A program made the position numbers and the translations under genes. A stretch of 64,000 nucleotides of DNA from Uranotaenia lowii (taxonomy: Eukaryota > Arthropoda > Insecta > Diptera > Culicidae). The notes under the pieces were generated by a model. That model had not been told where the DNA came from. It saw only the letters and a program-made list of their open reading frames with translations, and made no database searches. Below, in pieces: positions 1 to 12,834 of the stretch; the first letter of the stretch is position 1; the number at the start of each line of letters is the position of its first letter. The DNA lies in the NCBI RefSeq assembly GCF_029784155.1, contig NC_073693.1:316632351-316696350 (forward strand), read 5' to 3'.

Positions 1-248
1 AGCATTTTTAAACTTAACGCATTGAGGACGCTTGACGCGAGTGTGTTTCACTGAGAATCATATCTCAAATGAGATACATTTAACATAGATATTTCATTCT
101 ACAAAATTGAAAACAACACTTTTAAAATTAAAAGATACTAGATTTATAGAATTTGATTCATTGGTTTCTGAGATAGAGATTTCCTCATTTTGGTATTTTC
201 GGGCAAAGATTTCTTTGCAGTCCTTAATGTGTTAAGAAACTTTTCATA
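1..248. other. AT-rich sequence before gap, nothing recognised
   Basis: No open frame, splice-site pair or repeat that I can support. It runs straight into an assembly gap. Confidence 0.5.
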
Positions 249-748
249 NNNNNNNNNNNNNNNNNNNNNNNNNNNNNNNNNNNNNNNNNNNNNNNNNNNN
301 NNNNNNNNNNNNNNNNNNNNNNNNNNNNNNNNNNNNNNNNNNNNNNNNNNNNNNNNNNNNNNNNNNNNNNNNNNNNNNNNNNNNNNNNNNNNNNNNNNNN
401 NNNNNNNNNNNNNNNNNNNNNNNNNNNNNNNNNNNNNNNNNNNNNNNNNNNNNNNNNNNNNNNNNNNNNNNNNNNNNNNNNNNNNNNNNNNNNNNNNNNN
501 NNNNNNNNNNNNNNNNNNNNNNNNNNNNNNNNNNNNNNNNNNNNNNNNNNNNNNNNNNNNNNNNNNNNNNNNNNNNNNNNNNNNNNNNNNNNNNNNNNNN
601 NNNNNNNNNNNNNNNNNNNNNNNNNNNNNNNNNNNNNNNNNNNNNNNNNNNNNNNNNNNNNNNNNNNNNNNNNNNNNNNNNNNNNNNNNNNNNNNNNNNN
701 NNNNNNNNNNNNNNNNNNNNNNNNNNNNNNNNNNNNNNNNNNNNNNNN
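249..748. other. Assembly gap (500 N)
   Basis: Exactly 500 consecutive N. The same length recurs at two other gaps in the window, so it is a fixed placeholder for unknown distance and not a measured size. Confidence 0.99.
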
Positions 749-1123
749 ATACACGAAACGTTCATTTGAGTTTCTATCATTTTGAATGGGAGTTAATGCG
801 TTGTTTTTAACTTCGAATTTTTATTTTGTTTATTCAAATTCCCTGTTATCAACATTTTCAGTACCTACATATACTAATATTCTAAGAAATTTTCATCTTC
901 TAGGGGCAAACATTAACGGAGAATTTTTTTAGTTTTTATTTCTTGATTTTCAGCGAAAGCTGAAAGCAAATATCTTCGGGGATAGTTTTGAACTTGAGTT
1001 TTCTTCCGTTTTAGATTGTTTTTTTTTCGTTTGCAGAAATACGTCGCTATTTTACGCAGTTTTACTCAATTGTTTTTCTATTTTCGCCAAAATAATTTAA
1101 GAAGAATTCTTTACTTTATACCA
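749..1123. other. AT-rich spacer
   Basis: No gene or repeat recognised between the gap and the hairpin element. Confidence 0.5.
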
Positions 1124-1980
1124 TTCGCAGACATGGCACATTAGACTGAGTCGATTTGGGGTCATTTTTGAATTTCAAAAACCCTGGGGTCTTAAAAGCT
1201 TCGTTTTGGTCCAAAACTCATCTATGATTTTTTGTCGAATTTTTAAGTAACGTTCACATGAGTAAATTTGAACTTTTGAGTTTTTATGGGAAAATTTAAC
1301 ATTTTGTACTGAAAAATCAACATCATTTTTGTTTCGTCTGTAGTACCTAGTCAGCTGATGGTTTGTGTGCCAATTTAAAAGTTTTCTAAAGGAAATTTTC
1401 CGCTGAACAACTTTGTCGAAGACCGTAACTTCGTATCTTATAAGAAAAAAAAAGTTATAAGCTGTTTAACAGGGGTATGTCTTTTCGCACTGATATACAA
1501 TAAAATCAATTGACATCCCTGCATAGTGCCTAGCGAAGTATTGCGTGACTACTTTCCATGCAACACTTCGCGAGGCTCAAACAGTGATGTCAATTAAATT
1601 TATTGTTAATCAATGCGAAAAGACATACCCTTTGAAACAGCTAATATCTTTTTTGCCTAATAAGATAAGAAGTTGGGGTCTTGGACAAAGTTGTTCAGCG
1701 AAAAATTTCCTTTAGGAAACTTATAAATTGGCATAAAAACAATCAACTGACCAGGTTCCACAGACGAAACAAAAATGATGTTGATTTTTTAGTACAAAAT
1801 ATTCAATTTTTCCATGCAAACATAAAAGTTCAAATTTACTCATGTAAACGTTACTTAAAAATTTTACAAAAAAACATGGATGAGTTTTGGACCAAGACGA
1901 AGCTTTTAAGACCCCAGGGTTTGAGAAATTCAAAAATGACCCCAAATCGACTTAGTCTAATGGCACATGTCTGTTTGCAG
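1124..1980. mobile_element. Hairpin MITE, near-full-length inverted repeat
   Basis: The whole ~857-bp segment is an imperfect palindrome centred near 1552. The left arm reads outward from CAGACATGGCACATTAGACT and the right arm is its reverse complement with minor differences. Matching blocks can be followed through the arms, for example TCGATTTGGGGTCATTTTTG, the GTCTTAAAAGCTTCG block, and the inner pair at 1533-1544 and 1560-1571. There is no transposase frame. The 102-codon frame across the right arm is simply arm sequence. This is the structure of a foldback or hairpin-type non-autonomous DNA transposon. Superfamily cannot be assigned because the target-site duplication is not clear. Confidence 0.8.
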
Positions 1981-2759
1981 GGTTTCTAAACAACACTTCT
2001 CATGGTATGAAAATTCGCGATTTTTATGCTAGTATTTTTTTAAACAAATTCCATTTTAAATTCTGGTTTTCAATATCTGTTCTCCGAAATGCATTTCAGT
2101 ATCCACTCTAAATTAAATGATCTTATTTTCAATTTACATTTCATAATATTTTTCAAAACACGAGTGCTGTATTAAATTAAATTAAATTGAATTAAATTAA
2201 ATTAAATAAAATTAAAAAATTAACAACATTCATTGACATATGATTCTAATAATGAGATTAGTTAAAAAAAAGTTTAACTTATTTCAATATTTCTTCTCTG
2301 ATTCTTTGTGTTTAGAATACATAATCTTCTTGGGAAGTTATAAATATAAATTTGTAATAAGAAAAAACTTTGATTCTTTCTTTTGTTCTTCTCAGGACCA
2401 AATGTTTCAATCAACAAAAAATTCTCAGCATGAAAATTCAAAGTATAATTGGAAAATTTATAAACGTTTCACATTTTTAATTTTTTTTTTAAATCATCTT
2501 TTTTCAATCGAAATAATTAGGATTTTTTTAAAATTTTTGAATAAATGGAATTAGTGTTATTATTAAAATTTATAAGAACTTCAATAGTTCAATATGTTTT
2601 TTTTTTAATTGTTTAATTACTCCTCAAAAACTACCATGGCTAGAGATATTATTTTAATTACGGTGCGTCATTTTAAAACTTATGAGTTGCAAAAAGTATA
2701 ATAGTTCCGTTTCCAATTAAATGGTTTCCGTTTAATAGTCTAATGATATTCAAGTGAAC
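1981..2759. other. AT-rich intergenic DNA
   Basis: Very AT-rich with homopolymer runs and one (ATTAA)n microsatellite. Short open frames here have no recognisable similarity and low-complexity composition, so I call no gene. Confidence 0.5.
2171..2219. repeat. (ATTAA)n microsatellite
   Basis: About nine imperfect tandem copies of a 5-bp ATTAA unit. Confidence 0.8.
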
Positions 2760-3660
2760 TAAACTTTCCCCGCCCTCGACGATTTGTAGCCGGCTTCTAA
2801 CCAACAATTAAACAAACAGTTCAAAGGTATCTGACAAAAAAGTGACGAACTTCTCCGCCGATTCCGGTGCGCTTAATCAGCAGCGACTAACAAGGCGGCT
2901 TGCATCGTGTACTCGTTGTTCAATTACTGCTGAACAGCATGAATAATGTCTTACCGGAAAAACATGAGAAATAAATTTCCCAGAGCGACCTTGCATACAC
3001 ATCGAATAGCTGTTCAGCTGTTGTTGTTGCTGTTCTTGCTCTGATCCAGACGGATTTCAGCGGGGAGTTACAGATACAAAATGCGTCTATTAAAGCAGTT
3101 GGAGATACCCATCATCCGTATACCTTCTACTATTCGTATGAATCGTGCGTCCGATGACCAATCTCCATGTCGTTCGTATGAATAGGAAAACAGCCAGAAG
3201 CCGGCTCTTGTGAGTCATGAACTTGAACACGCAATGACCGCACAATTCTCAGCTGTAACTGGAGGTCAAGACGCCTCGGCTCGGTCGGATGCCATCGATC
3301 GATCGATTCTTCGCGGTGTTGGCCATCGACCGGTTTGCGATACTATTAGCAGCTTGGTAGAAGTCTACGGCTAATAAAGCGAGGTACCGCCTCAGATAGG
3401 CCGAGAAAGATGATCGCGATCGAAACAGCGCACAGCTTTGGTGGATTTGTTTGGAAAATTACCGAGCGCCTCGCACAAGCCGAGAGAGCCTCATAAAACG
3501 TAAAGTAGGTGATGGCAATAATGGCGCGCTTTTTCGCTATTGCACTGTATGGCAAATTTACTGCAATGAACAATCCAATAGGGTAGCTTCTTCGGCGCAC
3601 AATCCAATTCGCGTTGCTACCGATGATGGGGCGATAATTAGCTTGAACCTTCGATTTCTC
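2760..3660. promoter_or_regulatory. GC-richer island, candidate regulatory module
   Basis: This 0.9-kb block stands out from flanking AT-rich DNA by its higher GC and CpG content, lack of homopolymer runs and lack of repeats. It holds a run of overlapping ATCGAT sites at 3294-3308, CATAAAAC-like and AATAATGG-like homeodomain-type motifs near 3490-3530, and CAGCTG E-boxes near 3015 and 3250. No open frame of convincing length or codon bias crosses it and I see no splice-bounded exon. In insect genomes such islands often mark enhancers or promoters. That role is inferred here from composition alone; an untranslated exon or an old repeat are alternatives. Confidence 0.3.
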
Positions 3661-4085
3661 TTACAAAAATACCTACATATGTACAATGGGGCTTTCGTGA
3701 ACTTTGCGAGTGCATCACACCTTGGGTTTATTATTCTATTCATTCATTTTTACGATTGCCACGAGTTTCTTGTCTAGGAACTCGACTGAGGGTTTCTATT
3801 TGAATAGACACTTCCTATCAAACATTATATGAGGATGTATAGGAATAAGGTATTTGAAATTGAACTTGTAATAAATGTTTTATTAAGTTGAAAGAACGTA
3901 AAACAGTTTGATCGTTTTTTTTTCTGAAAATGTTTATTTGGCTGAAGATTATAATGCAAGCTTTGCTAAATGACTGTATCGTTACCAATTAGGTTCTACC
4001 GGAGTAACATTACTAGGAGTTTGAAATTATAATTAGAGAAATAATATGAAAACAATGATTTATTATTATTGATATTCGTGCTAAA
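3661..4085. other. AT-rich spacer
   Basis: No gene or repeat recognised. Confidence 0.5.
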
Positions 4086-4905
4086 TAGTAAATTTATTTT
4101 ATTTATTTACATAGTATTCCGTCTCACGACATAACTTGACGAACATAATTCCTAAAATTCACTCGGTTCATGGCAACCGTTCTACAATTCCTCGGGCACC
4201 CCACGTTCGCCAGATCACGCTCCACTTGGTCTAACCACCTCACTCGTTGCGCCCCCGCTCGTCTTGCTCCTACCGGATTCGTAGCGAACACCTGTTTTGC
4301 AGGACAGTCGTCCGGCATTCTCGCAACATGTCCTGCCCAGCGTATCCGGCCAGCCTTCACCAGCTTCTGGATACTGGGTTCGCCGTAGAGTCGCGCGAGC
4401 TCATGGTTCATCCTCCACACTCCGTTCTCCTGTACGCCGCCAAAGATGGTTCTTAACACTCGTCACTCGAATACTCCGAGTGTACGCAGGTCCTCCTCGA
4501 GCAATATCCATGTCTCGTGCCCGTAGAGAACAACCGGTCCAATGAGCGTCATATACAGGTTACACTTTGTGCGAGGGCTAAGTCTTCTCGACCGCAGTTG
4601 CTTGTGGAGTCCATAGTAGGCACGACTTCCGCTGATAATTCGCCCCGGATCTCACGGCTGGTGTCATTGTCTGCGGTCACCAGTGAGCCGAGATAGACAA
4701 AGTCTTCGACTATCTCCAGCTCGTCGCCGTCGATCGTGACCTTGTTATTACTGGGCAAGCGGGATCGGTCGATCTCGGATCCGCGCGCCACGTTGAACAT
4801 CATGCAGGATAGACCATCACCTTGTCGAAGCCCCCTGCGCGATTCGAATGAACTCGACAATTCACCTGAGATGTCAGTGCAAAACAAGGCCGTCTGAACA
4901 GGCGA
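4086..4905 (-). mobile_element. Internally deleted non-LTR retrotransposon (RTE-like), 3' part
   Basis: Remnant of a LINE reverse transcriptase on the minus strand. The upstream piece (4549-4887) carries the RT motif RRGLRQGDGLSCMMFNV and, after a junction, the downstream motif VEDFVYLGSLV. The FADD-containing stretch that should lie between them is missing, so the copy has an internal deletion. The downstream piece (4124-4459) is in another frame and encodes the C-terminal region with GRIRWAGHVARM and VRWLDQVERDLANVG, motifs widely seen in RTE/BovB-like arthropod LINEs. The 3' end is AATACTATGTAAATAAATA, a short-repeat tail. Clade is tentative. The copy cannot encode an active enzyme. A second fragment of the same family lies at 29376-29551. 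Confidence 0.8.
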
Positions 4906-7900
4906 GGAGAGGGTCGGAGATGAGAATTTTATTAAGTAAAAGTTTTTAGTTCAAGAAAAGAATTTTCTATAGCAACCCGAAATTTTTTGATCCCGAAAGG
5001 AGATCAAAAATAATTGTTAATAAACATGAAATTTTGTTATTAACCATTCCAGGCTGAAGACATTTCATTTAATAACGCTTTATGACTTTCACGAATTGAA
5101 ATTTATTTTTTATTTTATGTTTAGAATTTTAATTCAACCTTTTGTATTGAAACACAAATCTTGATAAGTTCAAAATTTGAAACCAACAATTTAAACTTCA
5201 AAATCTATGTATCGAATACTAGTTTTAAACATCATCAAGTTTAAAGCCATGGGACAGGTGTTCAGTACTCACAATGTTTAAAAGAATCAGCACAAAATAC
5301 CTAAGACCTAGTATGCATCTTTTTATTACTTATCTTTTTGATTATAAAACAAAATCGTTGATGTCGTTATAAATTATATGTTGATATTAAATATTCTCCA
5401 AAAAATCAATTTCATACTCAATACAATTTTTCTTTTGATTTTTTCAAAGTTCAACTTCACATTCAAAAGAGTTTGCGATAAATTACCAAATCCACAAAAT
5501 TCACATTTTCCAAGGTGCATAGAATTTAAGAACTTTTTAATTTGCGTGCCCTGAATTAGTATTTTATAATATTAAGTATATTCAATTAGTTTTTTTTCTA
5601 TCTACTCTTATTTTTTAAATAACTTTTGAAAAAAAGGGTAAAATTATTTAAGAAATTTCTTCTTTATTTTCGAAAAACCTTTATAATTTTGAAAGAGATT
5701 TTAAATTAGGGGTGAGCAACCTTTTGAAGCATTGGGTCAATTTTAATTTGAAATCTTTTCGGCGGTCCGCCTTTAAAATATTATTTATTAATAGTTAGCG
5801 TTGCTTTACGGCATTTTTTATTCAGACAAATCTTTTGACAAAACCGTAACTAAAAAAGAAAAAATAGAACAAATTTTTGGGTTTAGTAAAAAAGGGGATT
5901 ATCATCACTTTTATAAATACATGATGTATGACATCAGCCGAAATTCAATATATATCATCAAACCTTAATCATTTTTGAATAACCCAAAATTTTTGGTTGA
6001 TTTGAACTTTATTTTATTCTTACTTATAGAAACATTATTTATTTCCATTTTCTTATTCGAAACGAAAATATTTGAAGGTCGTTCTATAGTTTGTAAAAAA
6101 GATTTGAACCGTTTTCTAGAAAAAAAAATCATTTCTGTACGAACTGTTGTTATGAATTATAACAAAATGAAAATTGAAATGACTTCAATTTAAAAGTTTT
6201 AAAGAGCTTGAAGTGAAAAAACATATTTTTAGGAAATCACTGTCTTCTCAGAGTTGTACTGTGAATCGTTATAGATTCAAAAACTTAAAATATTTTATTC
6301 TTTGTTTATTTTAGAAAAATTTTATCCTCGAAGACCTGTTTTTCTACAAACGGTTAAAAACTGCTTTTTTATTTGATGTTCCGTTTGAGATCATTAGATT
6401 ATACTGTAGCAAGGTAGTGAAAATCAAAAAAATACCTAATATCAAAATATTTAAGCAAACCTCGTCAAAATTTTAATTTATATTTCTGGTTCTGTAATTT
6501 TTCATACAGATTTTATGGATTTCCTTTATTAAATTTGGACACCACTGTGAAAGGCTTTCTGAGATTTCAGAAAATATCATCACAGTTAATCGTCACAAAC
6601 TTTTTGGGTCGAATCAATAAATGACACTTATTGTTTTTGTCGAGAATTCAGAATTTTTTTCTGGAACTTTGTCGTGAAGAATCTAAAATCGTTCACCTAG
6701 TTTTTTTATTCGACTTTCCTCATTTCCGTAAATATCAAAGAACAAAATGATTTACTTTAAATGGTCTGCAGTTTTGTTCAGAACTACCTTTTAAGAAATT
6801 TGATGAAATAATCATGAAATAATATAAAGAATTTTGCCGAAACGTTCACGAGCAATGTTTTATGAATTATTCGATCATACACAACTTTTTTTTCAATTGC
6901 TTTAAAATAACTAAATAAATAATGAATTTTCAGTTTCTGATCAAGTCATAATTTTGCACGTTTTCTAGTCAATTTAGATTTGATGGCCCACGATTCCCCA
7001 CAACTTCTCAAAATAAAAAAAAAATACTTTTTCTACAACCGACAGCACATAAGTAAATTAATTAATTTAAAAAGAATAAACGTGCCTAATGAAACCTAAG
7101 ATATGTAGGAAACCTTTTTATATATATTTTTTCTATTCATCCTTAAAAAAAAGTAATGAAACAAAGAAAAAAAAATGGTTCATGATACCCCACAATAACC
7201 TGGTTAATGAGAATGGGAGATAATTCTTCCTCTTCTGTTTTGCATATCTTCATTTTAAAACTGATAATGAAATACCTACTGTATATTTTTTTAATTTCAA
7301 AAATTTAGGATAATGTTAATCAAACCGCCGTTAAAACCGTAACATTTATTTTAATGTGAAGAAAATATTTCATATTCAAATCATAAAAGTGTTTATTAGC
7401 TGAGAGCTCCTAAAATATAATCTCTATTCATTCAAAGTCATCCCAGATTCCCAGATTTCATTTTAAAGTGGACAAGTAAAGCAAACTACTGTCTAGTTCA
7501 AATAGAAAGAATTCTTTCCTAAATTAATTTTTGGAAGTTTGAACAACGATTTGAACGATGCTGACGTGCTTCGATGAAAATCAATAATTTATGGTGTTTT
7601 TCGTCACTTTTATTTAGATTTTTTATAATTACTGAATTCATGCTTAGATTTGCCCAAGTTTTTCTTTGTTAAAAAAATCCGGAATCAAATGCCCCCTCTT
7701 CTATTATTGTGACACTATTCGAGATATTATTTCAAAGGGAGCCCTTACCCGTTTTTTTGTTTTTATTTAGATTTTCTAGTTTCATTGTTTTCCTAGATTT
7801 AAAGGAATTTCAGCAGTGTGATTTAATTTTTTTTTCTCCTGAGCCAGGGGCCCGGAGCAATTGGCCGCATTGCCTCCATTTAATCCGAGCTTGGTTCTCA

Positions 7901-8264
7901 ACTAAGTGAAACTTTATTAGTTCATGATATTGAGGAGGTGTTTCTTCTCAAAACCGTTAAATAGATTACATGATTAAGAATAAAAATTGAGAAAAGCAAA
8001 AGGAAGAAAATTATCCTAGAGAAGAGTTCCTAAAAAGGCATGCTACGCGGTATTTAAGAGCAGAAAATGATAGCTGAAGAAAAAGAAGAAACATGAAGCT
8101 ATTCACTTGATGAATCGAAGTTTTCTCTCGTAGTGAAAAGGGGCTTCGTGTGAGGGCTGGAGAAGCAGTGGGTGGAATAGAGCGGTAAGTAATAAAATCT
8201 AAAAAAATTAGCGGAAATCTTTCGGGGGGAAAGTTAGAAAATAAAAAGATCAAATTATCATAGA
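4906..8264. other. AT-rich DNA without recognised genes
   Basis: About 3.4 kb of AT-rich sequence with frequent stops in all frames. Frames of 60-80 codons near 5975, 7709 and 8011 have no motif, start context or splice partners to support them. I see no repeat with clear boundaries. Confidence 0.5.
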
Positions 8265-8960
8265 CATATTTCTCGCATTCAGATACCCTCCCATGCCAAA
8301 TTTGGTTTCATTTACTTCAATAGTTTTCAAGGTATGTGAAAATGTAAAGGAGCCCTCACTCTTCTTATCTCCCCACTGGAAAGGGGAAGAGATATCAAAG
8401 ATTCAAGGAAACATTTTGCGTACCCTAATACTCTCCCATGCCGAATTTTGTTCTATTTGTTCAATTGGTAAAGCAGATGTACAAAAAGTTGTATGGGAAC
8501 CCCCCTTCCATTTCCAATCTCCCCACTGGAAGAAGGCAGTGTGCCAAATATTGATTGAAACATTTCTCGTAACATTATACCATTCCATTACAAATTTGGT
8601 TCCATTTGCATGAATAGTTTTCGATATATGTATAAAATTGTATGAGAGCACTCCTCTCCCCTCCCCATCACCTACTAGAAAAGGAAGGCGTCTCAAATAA
8701 TCATAGAAATATTTCTCGTACCCAAATAGTCTCTTATGCCAAATATGGTACCATTTGCCTAAGTAGTTCTCGAGTTATACAAACATTAGTCTTTTGTTTG
8801 GGAGACTCCATCCCGTTCCTGTGAGGGGGAGGGTTCTTAACCATCAAAAGGGAAACTTCCGCGGCGTCTAATACACCCACCTGGCAAGTTTTACGCAAAT
8901 CTGTTGAGTAGTTTCCTAGTTTCTATGGCACAGGCAGACAGATAGATAAATTAGAAAAGC
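8265..8960. repeat. Divergent ~148-bp tandem repeat, 4 copies
   Basis: The phrase CTCCCATGCCAAATTTGGTT recurs in diverged form near 8287, 8432, 8579 and 8730, spacings of about 145, 147 and 151 bp. Each unit also carries a GTATGGGAGCCCCC-like segment and a CTCCCCACTGGAAAGGGGA-like segment, the latter a small inverted repeat. The block ends with GGCAAGTTTTACGCAAATCT and a short GACAGATAGATA tail, which resembles the 3' end of a retroelement. Frames on both strands here are by-products of the repeat. Diverged copies of similar wording may occur near 63180-63420. Confidence 0.7.
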
Positions 8961-11900
8961 TTCATTTAAGTTTAAACTTAACGTGTGAATCTTTAATTTT
9001 TTTCAGATTTTCAAAATACAATTTACATAGTTTAGTAATTTTTTTGGTTACAATTTTACAGACCATCGCAAAGTAACTTTGCAGAACTGAGAGAAAAATC
9101 TTATCACGTTCCAAACAAATTAAAATAAATCGAATTAAAATTTTTTAAAACACTGTAAGGCAATTCAAGCAATGTCAAGCTATATTTTGAAAATCATGTT
9201 TTCAATAGATTAATATTTTTTATCAATATTTTGCAAACGTTCACGAAAACATTCCGGAGTTTTTTTTTCCGCACGCAGGCGGGCCGAACAATTTCGGGAA
9301 AATTTAAGAAAAAACTGAGTTGTTCTTCAACCCCAAAACCGGACAATATCTGGCTTAATCTGAACAAATTCCAACTAGAAATTTAAAAAAAAACTGGATT
9401 TTGATTTGTTTTTCTTTTTAGTTAAGACACATTATTAGTGTTCCATTCTTGTTTAAGACCCAAAAAAAAAAATTGGTTTATTTTTAAGAAAACTACTTAA
9501 AACCGTTTCAAGGCAAAAAATTTAAAACTGGATTTGAGATTTTTTATTAATTGTATGAATGATGTGAAAAAAGATGGGCAATATCCGGGCAATCATTTTC
9601 AAGCGGATTTGTGCCAACGTAAGAACTTAACTACACAGGCAGTTTTTACAAAATCCGGACAACCAGCCCGGACAAGATATTTTTCATTGAAAAATCAAGC
9701 AAGTCCAGGGCAATCTGAAATAAAGGCTACAGAGCTATCAGGCTTTTTTTAATTTTTGGAGAAGAAAAAAAAACTATCTTTAAAATAAACATTTAGATTT
9801 CGATTTGAAAATGTGCTATCATTAAGTTTTTTTTATTCTTTATTTATGAGAAGTCATCCTTAGGCAGATTCAGTTTTTTGCCTCAACAAACATAAATCCC
9901 TTAATATAAAAATTTGATAGCATGTACTTGAAAATAAATCTTATAAAAATAGACTTTCAGTTGTTCAGTTTGACTCTGCAACTACCATTAACTATCAATT
10001 AGTTATGGTATTTACAGAACAGCAATGATGAATATTGCCCTGCTGTATCAAATAAATTATCGTTGCCTGTTCCAATTGTTCAACTCATGCTAGAATGAAT
10101 TATTGAAAACGTCTGCCTCGATTCCGCCATGTATAAGCATAACAATAGATATACGTTTAAGATTTAAGAAATATCATTTAAAACCTCATGCACACTCACA
10201 AAACAGAGCAGCTTTTTAAACGTTCAAAACATTTAAGATTAAACGGAGTAAAAAAGCACAGAAATAAATGATAAAACAAGCCTCATCAATGTTAACAAAT
10301 TATAAAATGAATAATTCGTTCTATGTGGATAGGATATTTATTTATTTCAAAATCCAGATACTAAGTTTTCACTTAAATGTTATTTCAGAATGAAAAAAAA
10401 ATCTAAACCAACATTTTTGACAGTAGATTTACCAAAAAAAACTGTTTGAGATGGAAAAAGCCAAATCATAATAACATCAGCTTTGAAACTATCCTGTTAC
10501 CCAACAAAAGCAACAGGAGCAGCAACATGGAACAAGGATTCGTACTCTGCTGAACAGAGGGATGCTGCAAACGAAACTGGTTCCTGCTAAAGAGAGCTTG
10601 AAAGTAACAAAAAAAAACTCCTTATAAGATAGCGTCACTCGAGAATACCTGCATTCCTGTGGCAGCTCTGGAATGTGAAATGGTCAGGAATACCTTTCTT
10701 GGTTACCAGTTGCATTTAGAGGATAGTGGGATGTTAACGGGATAATCTAGGATTTAGATCAATATACATATTGACCAGTAAATCGATGAAGTATGCTACA
10801 GGAGCTTGGTGTTGCCTGTTTAAAAACTCATGTTTTCATAAGCTGTTGAAAATTTGATGATGTCAACTGAAAATTACATCAAAATATTAAGAGTAGGTTT
10901 TCTGTTGAGGTTGCAATTTGTGAAGGATTCTTGTCCTCTACACGTTGTCACGGGTAATAATGTATGAAACATGTTGGAGGCAACCGGCCAAGATACAAAC
11001 ACACCATAATTTTGCACATATTCCCTGATATTCTGCCACATTATGTCTCATTACAAAAAGCTAGAACACGGACGGACCAACCGACCAGAAAACATTCAGG
11101 TAGCCAGCAGCAAGTAAGAAGGCAAGCAAAAATATGGTGGAAACAAAAAACGTTCCCTGTAATTTGGGAAGCATTTTTCATATTTTCCGAGTCGACGATG
11201 TCGACATCGTTCAGATTGCAAAATGGAATCGTTGTCGTCGTCGTCGTCGTCGTTGCTCCGGTTTTTCCCGGCAATTACAGGTTACCATAGTGCACCAGAA
11301 CCAGTTCCAGATCTGGGGTCCAGCTTCCAGTAACAGGATATATGCGCGCCAAGAAGCGGTCAACTGGCAGCTAGCAATGGTTAGCTTTTACTCCATTACC
11401 GGAAGGATTTGTGGCGGGAGACACAAAACGAAGGTAGAATAGGTACCCACATTCCCACGGTTGGTAGTTGAAAAAGAGAGCAAATTAGTGTCCTCCTCCG
11501 GCATCTTTATGTTGCACCAGGTTGGTTGGAATAGGAGAAAAATTCAGTGCCAAAGATTTTTCGGTAGACCCGTAGACGCTTTCGGGACCATTCATTAGAA
11601 ATATTTATGTTGGCAGAAAATGTTTTCACTAACCACATGTAATTGGGAAAGCAAAAAAGTGATCTTTTATGCAATTGTTGGACACCTAGAACTATAAATT
11701 AGATGGTTTCTACTCTTAAACAAAATTCAAATCGCAAGAATGACATACCTTTGCAAAAAAAATCACTCAAAAAATATTGTTCTAAGTCAAGCTGAAAGAT
11801 AAGGTTCATTTTTCTTTGTGTCGACACTTTCAATAATTTAAACACATTTTGACGCAAAACTTTTTCCATATAATCACATTGTCATGCTTTTTTGCTTTAT

Positions 11901-12834
11901 TTAAAATAACCTCCTCTCAGTAATGTCAGAAATAGTGAAAATGATTAAAGATAATGGTGTTTAACAAGCATGGAGATGCCACTTATCAAGAATAAATATT
12001 CAAGCTTTGTAAGATTCGATTGGAATTTCACTAGAATCGACTTCAGATGGCCCGGGAATGGAAGTTTTGGACTTACTGTGACGAATTCCCGAAAATCTAA
12101 CGCAACGTTGTAAATCATAAGATATGGATTAGAGACAGGTTTTGAATGCAGATTAAAAGCCTTTATCAAGAAAAAAATAGAGAAGTTTTATAATTTTTTA
12201 AATTTTTATCATTGAAACATAAAATCTACTCTCAAATCACCAAATAACAGTGAAATAAGAAGTGCTTAATACTGAATCGATAGAAATACGATATGAAAAA
12301 AATATTACCATGAAATATGACCATATGCTATACCTAACTATGTTTCATGCAAAAGAACTAATTATAACTAAAATTTCACCTTTGATGTATGCCTAACATA
12401 TGTTTCTACTATTTTTAATTTAATCATATCAAAATATTGCAAGTGAAAATGAAATATAACTAAAAACATAAATATGCGCATTTAGCCCGCCAATTTCGGA
12501 AATCGGCTATTTTGACTGTTTTTATTATAAAATCATTTGCACAAAAACGTTAAGAGATTTTACCGGAAAAGTTGCTCTAACGTATGTAAAACAAATGTCC
12601 GCTCATGTGCGTATAATTTTAAGACCTGTTGGGATATGGTACAAGATGAGTACTTCCCTTAATATGCGCATAAAGCCGCCTCTCTCATACTTTGTGCAAA
12701 AATTTCATAAATAAATTTGGAAAACCATTTAAACACGATATAACAGATGTTGATTAAAAGTCAATAAGCGTAAAGCGAAAATACTGAACTTTTATTTTGT
12801 CTATAGAAAACAATATTTGTTTTATTTTATTTTT
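8961..12834. other. Unassigned intergenic DNA
   Basis: No gene is supported. A somewhat GC-richer part at about 10480-11560 contains a (GTC)n run and a short palindrome, GATGTCGACATC, near 11204. Frames over the (GTC)n run are composition artefacts. The rest is AT-rich with no bounded repeat recognised. Confidence 0.45.
11229..11253. repeat. (GTC)n microsatellite
   Basis: About seven tandem GTC triplets. The Val/Asp/Arg runs in overlapping frames come from this repeat. Confidence 0.85.

Noticed and set aside
190..810. Frames of 176-206 codons on both strands
   Set aside because: They are mostly translations of the 500-N gap.
8265..8960. CRISPR-like array
   Set aside because: Units are 148 bp and diverge throughout, with no short identical repeats alternating with unique spacers; the genome is eukaryotic.
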